Source: Paramagnetospirillum caucaseum (GTDB lineage: Bacteria; Pseudomonadota; Alphaproteobacteria; Rhodospirillales; Magnetospirillaceae). From it: a stretch of DNA of 64,000 nucleotides. Shown here in pieces: positions 9,163 through 19,592 of this stretch. The notes beneath the pieces were generated by a model. It was not told the DNA's origin. It ran no database searches and worked only from the letters and a program-made list of their open reading frames with translations. Position 1 is the first letter of the stretch. Each line of letters starts with the position of its first letter. The stretch is from assembly GCF_000342045.1 (NCBI RefSeq), contig NZ_AONQ01000005.1, forward strand, positions 1 through 64,000, given 5' to 3'. The position numbers and the translations under genes are program-made.

Positions 9163-10371
9163 TCAGATAACGCCTTTGCCCTTCAAATCCGCCAGTTCCG
9201 CCTCGCCGAGGCCCAGCAGCCCGCCATAGACCCGGCCGTTGCCCTCGCCCAGGCGGGGGCCGAGATGGTCGATTCTTCCGGGCGTGGCCGAGAGCCTGGG
9301 CACTACGCCGGGCACCACCACGCTCCCCAGCACCGCGTCGGCCACGTCCTGCAGATTGCCGCGCGCCTGGAACTGCGGGTCCTCGAAAATGTCGGCGATG
9401 GTGTTGAGCGGCGCGGCCGGCACCTCGAAGTCCAGGCACAGCTCCATCACCGTCTCGCGCGGGCGGGTGGCGGTCCAGTGACCGACCAGGGCGTCGACGT
9501 CGCTCCGTTCGGCCAGCCGGTCGCGCAACAGGCCCCATTTGGCGGGGTCGGCCAGTTCGGGCCGCTCCATGGCTTCGCACAGACGGGCGAACATGCGGTC
9601 GGTGGTGCAGGCCAGCGCCACCCACTTGCCGTCGCCGCAGCGGAAATGACCGTGGGGGCAGGCGTTGACCGTGCCGGCGCCTTCCCTTTCCCGCACCTTG
9701 CCGAACATGGCGTAGGCCGGGGCGATCTCGTCGAGCGCCCGGAAGACGGATTCGTAGAGGGCGAGGTCGATGACCTGTCCCTCGCCGGTGGCGTCTCGGT
9801 GCCGCAGCGCCAGCAGCACGCCGATGGCGCCGTAAAGGCCGCTCATGTAATCGGCCAGCGAGGTGGAGCCCGGAGTCACCGGCACGTCGCCCGGCATGCC
9901 GGCCAGATAGGACAGGCCGCCGAAGGCGTGGGCGATACGGGCGAAGCCGGGACGGTCCTTGTAGGGGCCGGTCTGGCCGTAGCCCGAGATGCGCAGCAGG
10001 ATCAGGCCGGGATTGGCCCGGCGCAGCTCGTCCCAGCCCAGGCCCCATTTCTCCAGGGTGCCGGGGCGGAAATTCTCGGCGATGACGTCGGTCCTGGCCG
10101 CCAGCCTGAGGAACAGGTCGCGGCCCTCGGGCTTGCGCAAGTCCAGCGTCACCGAATCCTTGTTGCGCGCCTCGGACAGCCACATCAGCGAATCGCCGTC
10201 GCGTTCGGTGATGGAACCGAAGCGGCGGAAGGTGTCGCCGCCCGCCGGCTGTTCCACCTTGATCACCTCGGCGCCGAACTCGCCCAGGATGGCGGCGGCA
10301 TAGGGCGCGGCGATGAAGGTGGCGATGTCGAGGACGCGGATGCCGTCCAGGGGGCGTTTCGAGTGGGACAT
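9163..10371 (-). CDS. Class III CoA-transferase (CaiB/BaiF family)
   Basis: This 402-residue protein is a family III acyl-CoA transferase. It opens with the nucleotide/CoA-binding segment [17 protein letters not shown], has [11 protein letters not shown], and carries the probable catalytic aspartate Asp174 in [12 protein letters not shown]. Such enzymes move CoA between a donor thioester and a carboxylic acid through an aspartyl-CoA intermediate. The substrate cannot be read from sequence; a link to carboxylic-acid catabolism near the benzoyl-CoA genes is possible but not shown. It is a single gene between unrelated neighbours. Confidence 0.88.
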   Translation of the reverse strand: MSHSKRPLDGIRVLDIATFIAAPYAAAILGEFGAEVIKVEQPAGGDTFRRFGSITERDGDSLMWLSEARNKDSVTLDLRKPEGRDLFLRLAARTDVIAENFRPGTLEKWGLGWDELRRANPGLILLRISGYGQTGPYKDRPGFARIAHAFGGLSYLAGMPGDVPVTPGSTSLADYMSGLYGAIGVLLALRHRDATGEGQVIDLALYESVFRALDEIAPAYAMFGKVREREGAGTVNACPHGHFRCGDGKWVALACTTDRMFARLCEAMERPELADPAKWGLLRDRLAERSDVDALVGHWTATRPRETVMELCLDFEVPAAPLNTIADIFEDPQFQARGNLQDVADAVLGSVVVPGVVPRLSATPGRIDHLGPRLGEGNGRVYGGLLGLGEAELADLKGKGVI

Positions 10372-10426
10372 GGTGTCTCTCGCCGACGATGGGGCGGCCT
10401 TGATACCATGCCCGATCTCGACCGAT

Positions 10427-12379
10427 CTACACGGTCTTGACGCTGCCGAGGAAGGTTTCCACGTGCTTGCCCAGGCTGGCGCCGGCCTGCTCCAGTTCCT
10501 CCGCCACCTTGTACATGCCCGAGGCCATTTCACCGGTCATCCGGGCGGCCGACGACACCTCGGTGATGTTGCTGGTGACCTCGTGATTGCCGTTGGCGGC
10601 TTCCTGCACGTTGCGGACGATTTCCTGGGTGGCGGCGTTCTGTTCCTCCACCGCGGCGGCGATGGACGACACCACCTCGTCCACCCGGCCGATGGCGGCG
10701 CCCACCGTCTTGATGGCGGCGACGGCGCTTTGAGTGGTGCTCTGGATATCGCCGATCTGCTCGGCGATCTCGCTGGTGGCCCTGGCGGTCTGGGTGGCCA
10801 GATGCTTGACTTCGTTGGCCACCACGGCGAAGCCCTTGCCGGCGTCGCCGGCCCGCGCCGCCTCGATGGTGGCGTTCAGCGCCAGCAGGTTCGTCTGGGC
10901 GGCGATGTCGTTGATCAGGCTGACGATCTCGCCGATTTTCTGGGCGGCGGCGGACAAGCCCTCCACGGTGGCGTCGGCGGTCTGCACGCCGTCCACCGCT
11001 TCCTGGGTGATGCGGGTGGTGTCCTGCACCCGGCGGCTGATCTCGTGGGTGGAGGCCCCCAGTTCCTCGGCGGCGCTGGCCACCGTCTGGATGTTGGCGG
11101 TCGCTTCCTCCGCGGCGGCGGCCACCGCCGCGCTCTGCCGGCTGGTCTGTTCGGCGGCGGCATGCAGGCTGGTGGAGGTGGCGTGGACGTTGCGCACCGT
11201 GTTGTCCACCTTGGCGATCACCCGGCGGATCATCACGTCGAAATCGGCGGTGAGCATCTCGCGCTTGCGGCCGCGCTGCACCTCGCGCTCCTGCTCGGAA
11301 CGGGCCTGGGATTCCAGTTGCTCGGCGTGGATGAGGCCATCCTTGAACACCTGGACGGAGCGGGCCATCTCGCCGATCTCGTCGCCCCCGTCGCCATAGG
11401 GGACGGCGATGGTCCTGTCTCCGCCGGAAAGCGCGGCCATCACACCGGTGATGCCCTGGATCGGCCGGATGATGGAACGGCTGACAGCATAGGCCAGGAC
11501 CAGGAAGACCAGGGTGGCGGTCAGACTCAGCCCCGTGGCCATGCTCACCACCCGGTGATGCACGCTGTCGTCCGCGAGGCGGATGCGGGCGGTTTCGGCA
11601 TCGGCGAAGGCGGCGATCTTATCGAAACCGGGGGCGAAGGCGGCGTAGATGGTACTGAGTTCGGCCATTTCCCTGCGCACCTTCTGATCGGTCTCGACCA
11701 TCTTGCCGGCGCTGTTAAGATAGGCGTCGAGCAGCCCCTGCAGTTCGGGCTTCTGGCTGGCCGGCACGGAGGAGTGCCGGAGGCTTTCCAGGAAGGTCCT
11801 GTGCTCGGCCTCGAGCCTTGCCAGCAATTCGGGTTGGCCGCGCAGGAGATAGTCCTTCTCGTGTCGGCGCAGCATCAGCATGTGGACCATCAGTTCGGGC
11901 TGCCCCAGGGGGGCGACCGCCGATTCCACCGCATGGACCGCCTCGCGCAGCGCCCCCTGAAAGCCCGAACGCTCGTTCATGCCGGCGATGGTCATGTTGG
12001 CGACAAGACTGTCCAGCTTGCTGTGGTAGGAGGCCATTCCGGTCTTGATGGATTGCGCCGTCTCGGCCAAGGCGGCTGCTTCGGGGATCTTTTCCAGTTC
12101 CGAGGCCAAGGCGATGACCCGGTCCGAGGACTTGGCGGCCTGCTCCGCGTATTTCGCTTCGCGGCGGAGCAGGAGGTCCTTTTCGTGACGGCGGGCCTCG
12201 AGGCTGGCGACCTGCAGTTCCTTGCTCAGGGTGGTGATGGCGGCGTAGGTCTTGGCGCGGGCATCCAACTCGTCCAGCGCCGCCAAGGCCCAGAACATCA
12301 TTGCGGCGAGAATGACGATGGCGGCGACCGCAGCCCCCGCAAGAATCCCGATACGCATGCGGATCGTCAGTCTGCTCAT
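10427..12379 (-). CDS. Methyl-accepting chemotaxis protein with long helical sensor
   Basis: This 650-residue chemoreceptor has TM1 at about 8-30 and TM2 at about 283-303. They enclose a long periplasmic helical region of about 250 residues with two similar [16 protein letters not shown] segments, as in helical bimodular (HBM, McpS-type) sensors that bind organic acids. A HAMP domain follows (about 305-360), then the MCP signalling domain with the tip [20 protein letters not shown]. The ligand is unknown. The transcript starts in a slightly AT-rich gap upstream. Confidence 0.95.
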   Translation of the reverse strand: MSRLTIRMRIGILAGAAVAAIVILAAMMFWALAALDELDARAKTYAAITTLSKELQVASLEARRHEKDLLLRREAKYAEQAAKSSDRVIALASELEKIPEAAALAETAQSIKTGMASYHSKLDSLVANMTIAGMNERSGFQGALREAVHAVESAVAPLGQPELMVHMLMLRRHEKDYLLRGQPELLARLEAEHRTFLESLRHSSVPASQKPELQGLLDAYLNSAGKMVETDQKVRREMAELSTIYAAFAPGFDKIAAFADAETARIRLADDSVHHRVVSMATGLSLTATLVFLVLAYAVSRSIIRPIQGITGVMAALSGGDRTIAVPYGDGGDEIGEMARSVQVFKDGLIHAEQLESQARSEQEREVQRGRKREMLTADFDVMIRRVIAKVDNTVRNVHATSTSLHAAAEQTSRQSAAVAAAAEEATANIQTVASAAEELGASTHEISRRVQDTTRITQEAVDGVQTADATVEGLSAAAQKIGEIVSLINDIAAQTNLLALNATIEAARAGDAGKGFAVVANEVKHLATQTARATSEIAEQIGDIQSTTQSAVAAIKTVGAAIGRVDEVVSSIAAAVEEQNAATQEIVRNVQEAANGNHEVTSNITEVSSAARMTGEMASGMYKVAEELEQAGASLGKHVETFLGSVKTV

Positions 12380-12498
12380 GGGGGCCTACCTTGCCATCAT
12401 GGCCAAAGAGAAGGTGGAAATACTGTGAAATATGGCGGTGGCAGTATTCCTTTGGTGTATGTCTAAGGTTATTTGGGGGATGGGTAGCGGAATTCAAG

Positions 12499-13032
12499 TC
12501 AGTACAAATGGCGCCGGGTGAATTTCAGTCGCTCGACCCGGATGATCGTCCAGGGCAGGGCCAGAGCCTCGCGCAGCCAGGCAATATACCATTCCGCCCC
12601 CGGCCCCGTCTCGGGCCAGGCGGGGGCGGGGCGGACGGCGAGGCCCAGGCGGTGGAAGACGTACAGCGAGCGCGCCATGTGGCAGGCATCGGTGACCACC
12701 AGCAGCCGGCGCCAGCCCCGTTCCTCGACCAGCCGCCGCGACAGCAGGGCGTTGCCGATGGTGTTGAGCGAGGCGTCCTCCACGTGCAGCCGTTCCGCCG
12801 CCATGCCGGCGGCCAGGGCGAGGCCGCGCATCACATGGGCCTCGGGGGTGGGGTGGCGCACCGCGCCGCCGCTCATCACCAGATGGTCCACCCGGCCCTG
12901 TTGGGCCAGCCGCACGCCGTGCGCCACCCGCCGGGCCAGGGCCGGGCTGGGGCTGCCGTTGGGGCGGACCATGGCGCCCAGCACGATGGCGGCATCGAAT
13001 CTATCGACAGGAGGGGATGCGGCGGACATCAT
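12499..13032 (-). CDS. YdcF-like DUF218 protein
   Basis: The 177-residue protein has the DUF218/YdcF Rossmann-like fold: an N-terminal strand AAIVLGAMV, a central LVMSGGAVRHPTPEA, an acidic DASLNTIGNAL segment, and LLVVTDACHMARSL. The family includes ElyC and SanA, envelope-associated proteins of uncertain biochemistry. There is no clear membrane segment here. Two adjacent ATG codons (13032 and 13029) are equally good starts. It is transcribed divergently from the methyltransferase that begins about 30 bases away. Confidence 0.8.
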   Translation of the reverse strand: MMSAASPPVDRFDAAIVLGAMVRPNGSPSPALARRVAHGVRLAQQGRVDHLVMSGGAVRHPTPEAHVMRGLALAAGMAAERLHVEDASLNTIGNALLSRRLVEERGWRRLLVVTDACHMARSLYVFHRLGLAVRPAPAWPETGPGAEWYIAWLREALALPWTIIRVERLKFTRRHLY

Positions 13033-13063
13033 CGGGGTTGGCTGATAGATAGTGGAGAGTGCC

Positions 13064-13747
13064 ATGGACAAGCGCCGCAACACCGACGTCATCGTGGAGA
13101 CCCTGGCCCTGGAAGGCAAGCGGGTCATCGACGTGGGCTGCGGCGACGGCTCGCTGGTGCGCCTGCTGGCCCGCTTCGGAGCCCATGTCCTGGGGGTGGA
13201 GTGCAGCCCGCGCCAACTGGCCAAGGCCCGCGCCGGTGCCAAGGTGGCCGACGAGGAGATCGTCGAGGGCGTCGGGCAGGAACTGCCCGCCGACGACGAG
13301 AGCGCCGATGCGGTGGTGTTCTTCAACTCGCTGCACCACATTCCCATCGCCTTCCAGGCCAAGGCCCTGGCCGAGGCGGCCCGCGTGCTCAAGCCCGGCG
13401 GCGAGGTCTATGTCTCCGAGCCGCTGCCTTGGGGCGCCTTTTTCGAGGCGGTGCGGCCCATCGACGACGAGACCTGGGTGCGGGGGGCGGCCCTGGCCTC
13501 GGTCAAGGGCGCCTGGGTGCACGGGCTGGAGGAGGAGAGCGAGTTCACCTACATCCACCCCATGGTGCTGAAGGATTACGAGGCGTTCCGCGACAAGATC
13601 GTCTCGGCCAACACCGAGCGCGAGGCCAGGTTCGCCGAACTGGATGCCGAGATGCGCCAGCGCTTCGCCCGCCTGGCCGCGCCGGCCGAAGGCGGCGGCT
13701 TCGCCTTCGAGCAGCCCATGCGGGTCAACCTGCTGCGCAAGGAATAG
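13064..13747 (+). CDS. Class I SAM-dependent methyltransferase
   Basis: The 227-residue protein has the class I methyltransferase signature: motif I VIDVGCGDGSLVRLL (about 21-35), a Glu at the end of strand 2 (VLGVECSPRQLAKA), and DAVVFFNSLHHI in the motif IV region, then LKPGGEVYVSEP. This resembles UbiE/Methyltransf_11 small-molecule methyltransferases. The substrate is unknown. The start at 13064 follows GGAGAG. It ends just before a bidirectional terminator shared with the ferredoxin gene. Confidence 0.85.
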   Translation: MDKRRNTDVIVETLALEGKRVIDVGCGDGSLVRLLARFGAHVLGVECSPRQLAKARAGAKVADEEIVEGVGQELPADDESADAVVFFNSLHHIPIAFQAKALAEAARVLKPGGEVYVSEPLPWGAFFEAVRPIDDETWVRGAALASVKGAWVHGLEEESEFTYIHPMVLKDYEAFRDKIVSANTEREARFAELDAEMRQRFARLAAPAEGGGFAFEQPMRVNLLRKE

Positions 13748-13783
13748 AGGCGCGGCGCCCGACCTGCCCCGCCTGACATGAGA

Positions 13784-13813
13784 AAACCCCCGCCGGCGGA
13801 CCGGCGGGGGTTT
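13784..13813. terminator. Bidirectional terminator between the methyltransferase and the bcr operon
   Basis: A perfect 13-bp inverted repeat (AAACCCCCGCCGG / CCGGCGGGGGTTT) with a four-base CGGA loop is flanked by A and T runs on its two sides. It can therefore work in both directions. It lies between convergent genes and closes both the methyltransferase transcript and the long benzoyl-CoA reductase transcript. Confidence 0.85.
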
Positions 13814-13839
13814 CGAACCTTTGGCCGGAGGCCTCAAGG

Positions 13840-14079
13840 TCAGCCGTGGATGGCCTTGTACTTGGCCAGCAGGACGTCCTTGGACTCGACTTCGTACTGA
13901 ACGATGCAGTCGGCCGGGCAGACCATCTGGCACTGCGGGCTGTCTTCGGCGCCGACGCACTCGGAGCAACGGGACGCGTCGATCACATAGATCACGTCGC
14001 CGGCGGAAATGGCCTCGTTCGGGCAAGCGGAGACGCAGGCGTCGCAGCTGGTGCAGTCGTCGGTAATCTTCAGGGACAT
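13840..14079 (-). CDS. 2[4Fe-4S] ferredoxin, electron donor of benzoyl-CoA reductase
   Basis: The 79-residue protein has two cluster motifs: Cys9, 12, 15, 19 (CTSCDACVSACP) and Cys38, 41, 50, 54 with an eight-residue spacer in the second motif plus Cys58. The long spacer and C-terminal helix are typical of Alvin-type low-potential ferredoxins such as that of Thauera aromatica. It should carry electrons from the KorAB oxidoreductase to benzoyl-CoA reductase. It is the last gene of the minus-strand operon, 84 bases after bcrD. Confidence 0.93.
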   Translation of the reverse strand: MSLKITDDCTSCDACVSACPNEAISAGDVIYVIDASRCSECVGAEDSPQCQMVCPADCIVQYEVESKDVLLAKYKAIHG

Positions 14080-14163
14080 GGGTTTTTCCTCTCTCCTCGC
14101 AACCCCACTATGGCCGCCCCCGGTCCCCGCGTTGATCGCGGGTGACCGGGGAACGCGCGCATA

Positions 14164-15003
14164 TTACGCCGCTTGACCCAGACGGGCCAGCTTTTCGTGA
14201 CGGAAGGCGCCCCACAGCGCGGCGCCGATGGCGCCGGCATAGATCGAGTCCGGGTGGGACACGGCCTTCAGGTTGACCTTCTCCTGCTCGGCGGCTTCGT
14301 TGAGGGCCGCGACCAGACCGGCATCCAGGGCCAGACCGCCGGTGACCTGGACGATGCCGTCCACGGCGCCGATGGACTTCAGCAGCTTGGCCAGGCGCAC
14401 CGCCATGGACACGTGAATGCCCTTGAGGATGTTCGAGGCCGAGATGCCGCGCGACACCATGTTGATGACGTCGGTCTCCGCCAGCACGGCGCAGATGGAC
14501 GACACCTTCTCGGGGTCATCGGCCTGCATGGAGAGCGTGCCGATTTCGTCCTGGGCGATGCCCAGGTAGCGGGCGATGTTCTCGAGGAACTGGCCCGAGC
14601 CCGAGGCGCACTGGCTGGTCATCTTGTAGGACAGCACCTTGCCCACGCCGTCCATGCGGATGGCGCGGCCGTTCAGGGCGCCGATGTCGAGCACGGCGCG
14701 GGCTTCCGGGTTGAGGTACAGGCCGCCACGACCGTGGGTGGTCATGGAGTAGAAGTGGCCGGTGGCGAAGCTGAGATTCTCGGCGTCGCCGGTGGAGGCC
14801 ACATAGGAGACGTCCGAGCGGCTGACGCCCGCCGTCTTCAGCATGTGGTCATAGGCTTCGTTGGTCAGCTGGAAGGGATCGCGGTTGCGGATACGCGCGG
14901 TTTCCTTGCCCAGCCACTCGACCTTGTCGCCATTGACCTTGAAGACGACGGTCTTGATGCAGCCCGAACCGATGTCAACACCGGTAGTGATAAGTTCAGA
15001 CAT
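14164..15003 (-). CDS. bcrD: Benzoyl-CoA reductase subunit D (ATPase module)
   Basis: The 279-residue protein is the smaller ASKHA-fold ATPase subunit of ATP-dependent benzoyl-CoA reductase. Its N-terminal phosphate-binding segment is TTGVDIGSGCIKTVVF, and the bridging [4Fe-4S] cluster ligand region is SQCASGSGQFLENIARYLGI. Together with BcrA it hydrolyses ATP to push ferredoxin electrons to the BcrBC catalytic unit. Its length matches the roughly 30 kDa delta subunit of the Thauera enzyme. It follows bcrA by about 20 bases. Confidence 0.95.
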   Translation of the reverse strand: MSELITTGVDIGSGCIKTVVFKVNGDKVEWLGKETARIRNRDPFQLTNEAYDHMLKTAGVSRSDVSYVASTGDAENLSFATGHFYSMTTHGRGGLYLNPEARAVLDIGALNGRAIRMDGVGKVLSYKMTSQCASGSGQFLENIARYLGIAQDEIGTLSMQADDPEKVSSICAVLAETDVINMVSRGISASNILKGIHVSMAVRLAKLLKSIGAVDGIVQVTGGLALDAGLVAALNEAAEQEKVNLKAVSHPDSIYAGAIGAALWGAFRHEKLARLGQAA

Positions 15004-15024
15004 TGGTGTCTCCTCCCTTCCCGA

Positions 15025-16317
15025 TTAGTTGACGACCGCGCGGACGGCGAAGGTGGCCCCGCCGAGAGCGCCGGTGTAGATCGAGTCCGGGTCGATGTTG
15101 ATGGTCACGTCGCCGTAGTTTTCCTTGATCAGCTTGCGCAGCTCGCGCACCGCCGCCTCGTTCTTGGCGACGCCACCGGTGAAGGTGAACTGGTCCTTGA
15201 CGCCGCCGGCGCGGGACAGGATCGACATGGCGCGCAGGATGATGGCGCGGTGCAGACCGGCCAGGATGTCCTCGCGCTTCTCGCCGAGCGCCAGACGGTC
15301 ACGCAGCTCGGCGCCGGCGAACACGGTGCAGGTCGAGTTGATGCGGACCTGCTTGTTGGACTTCATGGCCAGCGGCCCGAGTTCGTGCAGGCCCATGTTC
15401 ATCTCGTCGGCGATGTAGCCCAGATAACGGCCGCAACCGGCGGCGCAACGATCGTTCATCTGGAAGTTCTCGACGATGCCCACCGGGTCCACCTGGATGC
15501 CCTTGGTGTCCTGGCCGCCGATGTCCAGCACCGTGCGGGTGTCCGGGTACATCATGTGGGCGCCCAGGCCGTGGCACAGGATCTCCGAGCGGATGTGCTC
15601 CTTGGGGAAGGGCAGGCGGACGCGGCCGTAGCCGGTGCCGACCACATAGGTCTCCTCCAGCGGAATGGCCAGGGCCGACTGCACCGGAGCCAGGATCGAG
15701 GAACCGGTCATGGTGCCCTTTTCCAGGGCGCGGACGAACTTGCCCTCCATGTCGCCGGCCGGCGGACGGTTTTCCACTTCGATGATCGACTTGTCATAGA
15801 CGTTGAGGATCAGGTCGAAGCCGAGACCGGCCTCCTTGCACACCGCCTCGCCGTGGCTCATGAACTCGGCGCCGGCCAGATCGCGGAAGAAGTCCGACTT
15901 GCGCTTGACGCCCGGGGCGTACTGGGCGGCCGAGCTGTCCCGCAGACGCGAGAAGGTGCCTTCCAGGGCCTCGATCACCACCTTCTCGCGGCCGGCGAAA
16001 CGCGGGCCCTTGATGTTGGCGACGCAGGTCTGCTCCAGGTCCTCGAGCTGCTCGAGGAACTGGACGTGACGGAAGTTCCGCTCCAGGTCCGAGAGAATCT
16101 CGTCGACCTTGCCCGACACTTCCGGCACCGAGCCGAGGGCCCGGCGGAACAGGGTGAGACGGGTGTCGATCAGCGCTTCCTGCTTGGAAACGGCGGCCGC
16201 CGTGTCGTAGTTGGAGCGCGAATTGGTGATGCCGCGTCCCAGGATCTGGAGGTTCTCATCCATCACCACGGCTTTGGTGGTGGTGGAGCCCAGATCGATA
16301 CCGATGAAACAACGCAT
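15025..16317 (-). CDS. bcrA: Benzoyl-CoA reductase subunit A (ATPase module)
   Basis: The 430-residue protein is the larger ASKHA ATPase subunit, starting [21 protein letters not shown] central insertion comes before the second lobe, which has [13 protein letters not shown] and the cluster-ligand motif [15 protein letters not shown]. BcrA and BcrD form the activase half of the enzyme that couples two ATP to each two-electron dearomatisation of benzoyl-CoA. The length agrees with the roughly 48 kDa subunit of Thauera and Magnetospirillum. It lies in the tightly spaced operon bcrC-bcrB-bcrA-bcrD. Confidence 0.95.
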   Translation of the reverse strand: MRCFIGIDLGSTTTKAVVMDENLQILGRGITNSRSNYDTAAAVSKQEALIDTRLTLFRRALGSVPEVSGKVDEILSDLERNFRHVQFLEQLEDLEQTCVANIKGPRFAGREKVVIEALEGTFSRLRDSSAAQYAPGVKRKSDFFRDLAGAEFMSHGEAVCKEAGLGFDLILNVYDKSIIEVENRPPAGDMEGKFVRALEKGTMTGSSILAPVQSALAIPLEETYVVGTGYGRVRLPFPKEHIRSEILCHGLGAHMMYPDTRTVLDIGGQDTKGIQVDPVGIVENFQMNDRCAAGCGRYLGYIADEMNMGLHELGPLAMKSNKQVRINSTCTVFAGAELRDRLALGEKREDILAGLHRAIILRAMSILSRAGGVKDQFTFTGGVAKNEAAVRELRKLIKENYGDVTINIDPDSIYTGALGGATFAVRAVVN

Positions 16318-16331
16318 TGTTCGTTCCTCCC

Positions 16332-17630
16332 TTACGCGGCCACGGTCTTGGAGCCGCCGCCACGGCGCTTCTGCTCGATCATCTGGAAGTAGCTTTCCAG
16401 GCGGTTCTTGACGTTGGCCGCCGAGAAGTAACGCGGATCGACCAGATCGGTTTCGATGAAGGCGCCCGGACGGCCGGTGCGGCGCTCCACTTCCTTCATG
16501 ATCATCAGCTGGCCGGCCGAGAAGCTGTTGCAGCTCTTGATCGAGTTGATCAGCAGGCCGTCGGCCTCGTATTCCTCGACGTACTTGGCCAGCAGATCGA
16601 CGCGGGTCGGCAGGTTGAGGTTGGTGTAGCAGCCCAGGCAGTAGTCGGCCAGGCTCTCCAGGGGGTTGTCGGGGTCGTGACGGAAGCCCTGGTCGTAGAG
16701 ACCGCCCACCTTGGTGTAGGAGGAGGCGACCACGATGGCGCCCTCGTCATAGAACATCTTCCAGAACTCGCGGAAGTTGGTCCAGTTGGGCGGGCCCTCG
16801 ACGATCAGACGGTACTTCTGGTCGTTGAAGTAGGTGCCTTCGGGGGTCAGCGGGCCCTGGTGGTTCTCGATGCGGCCCTGCACTTCCTTGCGCAGCATCT
16901 CGTAGTAGGTGACCGCGTCCTCGGTGCCGCGGAAGGCGGTGAAGATCGGGCCGATGTAGTACACGCCGCCGAAATAGGCGTCGATGGGCGACGGCTTGAC
17001 CTTGCCCTGCTCCAGGCACCACACCAGGTTGTCCTCGGCCTTGGCCGAGTTGCGCAGGTACTGGCGCAGGCGGTCGATGTCGAACTTGACGCCGGAGACC
17101 TGCTCCAGGCCCGGAATGACCACTTCCTTGAGCTGCTTGACGATGTAGTCGCGCATGTTCTTGGTGGAGTGGCCGTCGCCCTCGTACGGCACGTGCAGCA
17201 TCAGGGTCGGGCACTTGTACTCTTCACGCAGCAGCTCGAACCACTTCATGAAGGTGTAGCAGCCGGTGTAGCTGAGCATCAGCACGTCCGGGTTGGGATA
17301 GGGCTTGCCGTTGGGGGCGATGTTGCCCTTGGACATCTGGCCGATATCCGCCTTCACGTAGGTGCAGACGTCTTCGGAATGGCCCGACTTCTCGGCTTCC
17401 ATGATGTAGCCGCCCGAGGCCTTGCGCATGCCGGCCTGGATGGCGTTGATTTCGGGCAGGTTGTTGACGATGTCGAAACACATCAACAGCTCGTTCAGGT
17501 TGCCCGGAACGAAGGTGGAGGACACTTTGCGGCCGGTTTCCTGCTTGGACGTGATCGCGTCGTAATTGCGCGCGATCATGGCCTTCTGCATTTCCATCGA
17601 CGGCTCTTTGATGGCTTCAGGCTTGCTCAT
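16332..17630 (-). CDS. bcrB: Benzoyl-CoA reductase subunit B
   Basis: The 432-residue protein belongs to the HgdB/BcrB family of 2-hydroxyacyl-CoA dehydratase/benzoyl-CoA reductase catalytic subunits. Cysteines that could hold its [4Fe-4S] cluster include those in [24 protein letters not shown] and [15 protein letters not shown]. With BcrC it binds benzoyl-CoA and carries out the Birch-like two-electron ring reduction in the cytoplasm. Length and cysteine pattern fit. bcrC ends four bases before its start. Confidence 0.94.
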   Translation of the reverse strand: MSKPEAIKEPSMEMQKAMIARNYDAITSKQETGRKVSSTFVPGNLNELLMCFDIVNNLPEINAIQAGMRKASGGYIMEAEKSGHSEDVCTYVKADIGQMSKGNIAPNGKPYPNPDVLMLSYTGCYTFMKWFELLREEYKCPTLMLHVPYEGDGHSTKNMRDYIVKQLKEVVIPGLEQVSGVKFDIDRLRQYLRNSAKAEDNLVWCLEQGKVKPSPIDAYFGGVYYIGPIFTAFRGTEDAVTYYEMLRKEVQGRIENHQGPLTPEGTYFNDQKYRLIVEGPPNWTNFREFWKMFYDEGAIVVASSYTKVGGLYDQGFRHDPDNPLESLADYCLGCYTNLNLPTRVDLLAKYVEEYEADGLLINSIKSCNSFSAGQLMIMKEVERRTGRPGAFIETDLVDPRYFSAANVKNRLESYFQMIEQKRRGGGSKTVAA

Positions 17631-17634
17631 GATG

Positions 17635-18810
17635 TCAGCTCCACAGCTTGATGGAATCGGCGAAGGTGCCAGCCTGCTCGCGGATCGGCTGCATCTGGCC
17701 CGAGTTTTCGGCGTACTTGAAGGCGATGTAGGGGATGCCGGCTTCCGACAGCTTGTTACAGACCATCGGGCGGTCCAGCAGGGCCGGATCGCAGAAGCTG
17801 GGGGTCGCGTAGATCACGCCCTCGGCGCCGCAGGCCTTGACCGCGTCCACATGGAACTGGCCCTTGACCTTGCCGTCGGGGACGTACTTGCACGAGGTCT
17901 CCACCGAGTTCTCGATATAGGTGGTGGCCAGGGCCTCCAGCGGATCGCCGCTGGTGGGGACGTCGACCATCAGGAAGCGGTTGTTCAGCGAGTAGTCGTC
18001 GTCGACCACGTAGCAGCCGGCCATCTCGATCGACTTGATCAGGTTCAGCGGGGGCTGCTCACAGAACGAGCCGTAGATGGAGATGCGCACGTTGTCGCGC
18101 TTCGGCCGGTCTTCCTTGGCGGCGGCAGCCATGTAGTCCTTGAGCATCTGGTTGTGCTCTTCGACGTCCATCATCAGGCCGGCGCGCATCAGCACGTAGA
18201 CCTCGGAGGTCGGGGCCAGCCAGGGCTGCTTGGCGCGGAAGGCATAGACCTCGCGGATCAGGCGGCGGTTCTCGTTATAGAGACCGATCGAGCGCTGGAT
18301 GTCGGCGTCGCTGATCTTGCGGCCGGTCATGGCCTCCAGGCCTTCCTTCAGCTCCTTCAGCTCCTGCACGTAGTAGGTGCCGCCGATGGACTTGTCGTAG
18401 TTCTGGGGCGTGTCGAAGAACTTCGACCACACGTTCGGGAACATCAGCTTCCAGATGCCCGACAGGTTGCGGATCACGTCGCAGACGAACGGGAAGATCA
18501 TGCCGTCGACGAAGTCGAGACGGTTGGTGACGCCCAGTTCGATGGTCGAACGCGGAATGCGGCAGATGTAGCTCTGATAGTAAGCGTCGCCGTGGATGAC
18601 TTCCATCTGGTCGCCGCCGCCGAAGATGCCGAGCGGCAGACAGCCGGCGGCATGGATCATTTCGATCGGCGAGTAGACCGGGAGGAAACCGACGACCTTG
18701 CGGCCGGGCTTGGCATCCTTCCACTTGCGGGCATACGTGAAGTTCAGGTCTTCGAACATCTCCTGGCAAACGGCCATGATGTCGGCGACGGTCCTATTCT
18801 TTCCAGACAT
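17635..18810 (-). CDS. bcrC: Benzoyl-CoA reductase subunit C
   Basis: The 391-residue protein is the gamma subunit of benzoyl-CoA reductase and is related to BcrB. Candidate cluster cysteines are in IHAAGCLPLGIFGG, FPFVCDVIRN and GVIYATPSFCDPALL. It pairs with BcrB to form the substrate-binding half. The length matches the roughly 44 kDa Thauera subunit. It starts two bases after the dch stop codon, so the operon is read as one transcript with the upstream beta-oxidation-like genes. Confidence 0.94.
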   Translation of the reverse strand: MSGKNRTVADIMAVCQEMFEDLNFTYARKWKDAKPGRKVVGFLPVYSPIEMIHAAGCLPLGIFGGGDQMEVIHGDAYYQSYICRIPRSTIELGVTNRLDFVDGMIFPFVCDVIRNLSGIWKLMFPNVWSKFFDTPQNYDKSIGGTYYVQELKELKEGLEAMTGRKISDADIQRSIGLYNENRRLIREVYAFRAKQPWLAPTSEVYVLMRAGLMMDVEEHNQMLKDYMAAAAKEDRPKRDNVRISIYGSFCEQPPLNLIKSIEMAGCYVVDDDYSLNNRFLMVDVPTSGDPLEALATTYIENSVETSCKYVPDGKVKGQFHVDAVKACGAEGVIYATPSFCDPALLDRPMVCNKLSEAGIPYIAFKYAENSGQMQPIREQAGTFADSIKLWS

Positions 18811-18811
18811 C

Positions 18812-19591
18812 CTATCGGTCCTCCCAAAGTGCCGGCCTCTTTTCGAGAAAGGCGTTCAGTCCCTCGACAGCGTCGTGGGTGGCCATCAGGCCGTTGAGAT
18901 AAAGGGCTTCAACCTCGGCGATCTTGGCCTTGACCCGCTCGTTCATGCCGAGACGGGCGGCCTTGACCGCGTAACGCAGGGACGCCGCGGAGTGCTTGGC
19001 CGGGCCATTGTCGAACCAGGCCAGGGCGGCGTTTTCCGGGTCATCCACCACCGCGTTGGCGATACCCAGCCGGGCAGCCTCGGCACCGTCGATGGAACGG
19101 CCGGAATAGAGCAGATCCTCGGCCGCCACCCGGGGCATACGCTCCGGGAGAAGGCACGAGGCGGCGGGGGCGAACACGCCCAGCACGATCTCCGGCTGGC
19201 CCAGCTTGGCGTCGGGCGAGACGAACATCATGTGGCCGGCCAGGGCGACTTCCAGACCGCCGCCTAAGCACTGGCCGCGCACGGCGACCAGGATGGGCAG
19301 GGGGAAATCGACCATGGCGATGACCAGCTTGTGCAGGCTGGCCAGCATGGCGGCGCACTGGTCGGGCATGTGCTCGGCCACCGAGGCGCCGAAGCTGAAA
19401 TGCGGCCCCTCATGGTCGATGAGCACGCCCCGCAGGTGCTGGTCCGAAGCGCCCTCGGCCAACGCGCTCGTCAGCGCCGCGATCATCTCGGCGTCGACGA
19501 TGTTGGCCTTGGGCCGCGACAGGCGCAGCCGAAGCAGCTTCCCGTCGCGGTCCTTCCAGACCTTCAGGCAGTTGGAGATCGCCTCGGCCAT
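18812..19591 (-). CDS. dch: Cyclohexa-1,5-diene-1-carbonyl-CoA hydratase
   Basis: The 259-residue enoyl-CoA hydratase/isomerase (crotonase) family protein has an oxyanion-hole block HFSFGASVAEHM and a second block VRGQCLGGGLEVALAG. It should add water to cyclohexa-1,5-diene-1-carbonyl-CoA, the product of benzoyl-CoA reductase, giving 6-hydroxycyclohex-1-ene-1-carbonyl-CoA. Assignment rests on family membership plus its position directly between oah and bcrC, the usual neighbours. Confidence 0.9.
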   Translation of the reverse strand: MAEAISNCLKVWKDRDGKLLRLRLSRPKANIVDAEMIAALTSALAEGASDQHLRGVLIDHEGPHFSFGASVAEHMPDQCAAMLASLHKLVIAMVDFPLPILVAVRGQCLGGGLEVALAGHMMFVSPDAKLGQPEIVLGVFAPAASCLLPERMPRVAAEDLLYSGRSIDGAEAARLGIANAVVDDPENAALAWFDNGPAKHSAASLRYAVKAARLGMNERVKAKIAEVEALYLNGLMATHDAVEGLNAFLEKRPALWEDR

Positions 19592-19592
19592 C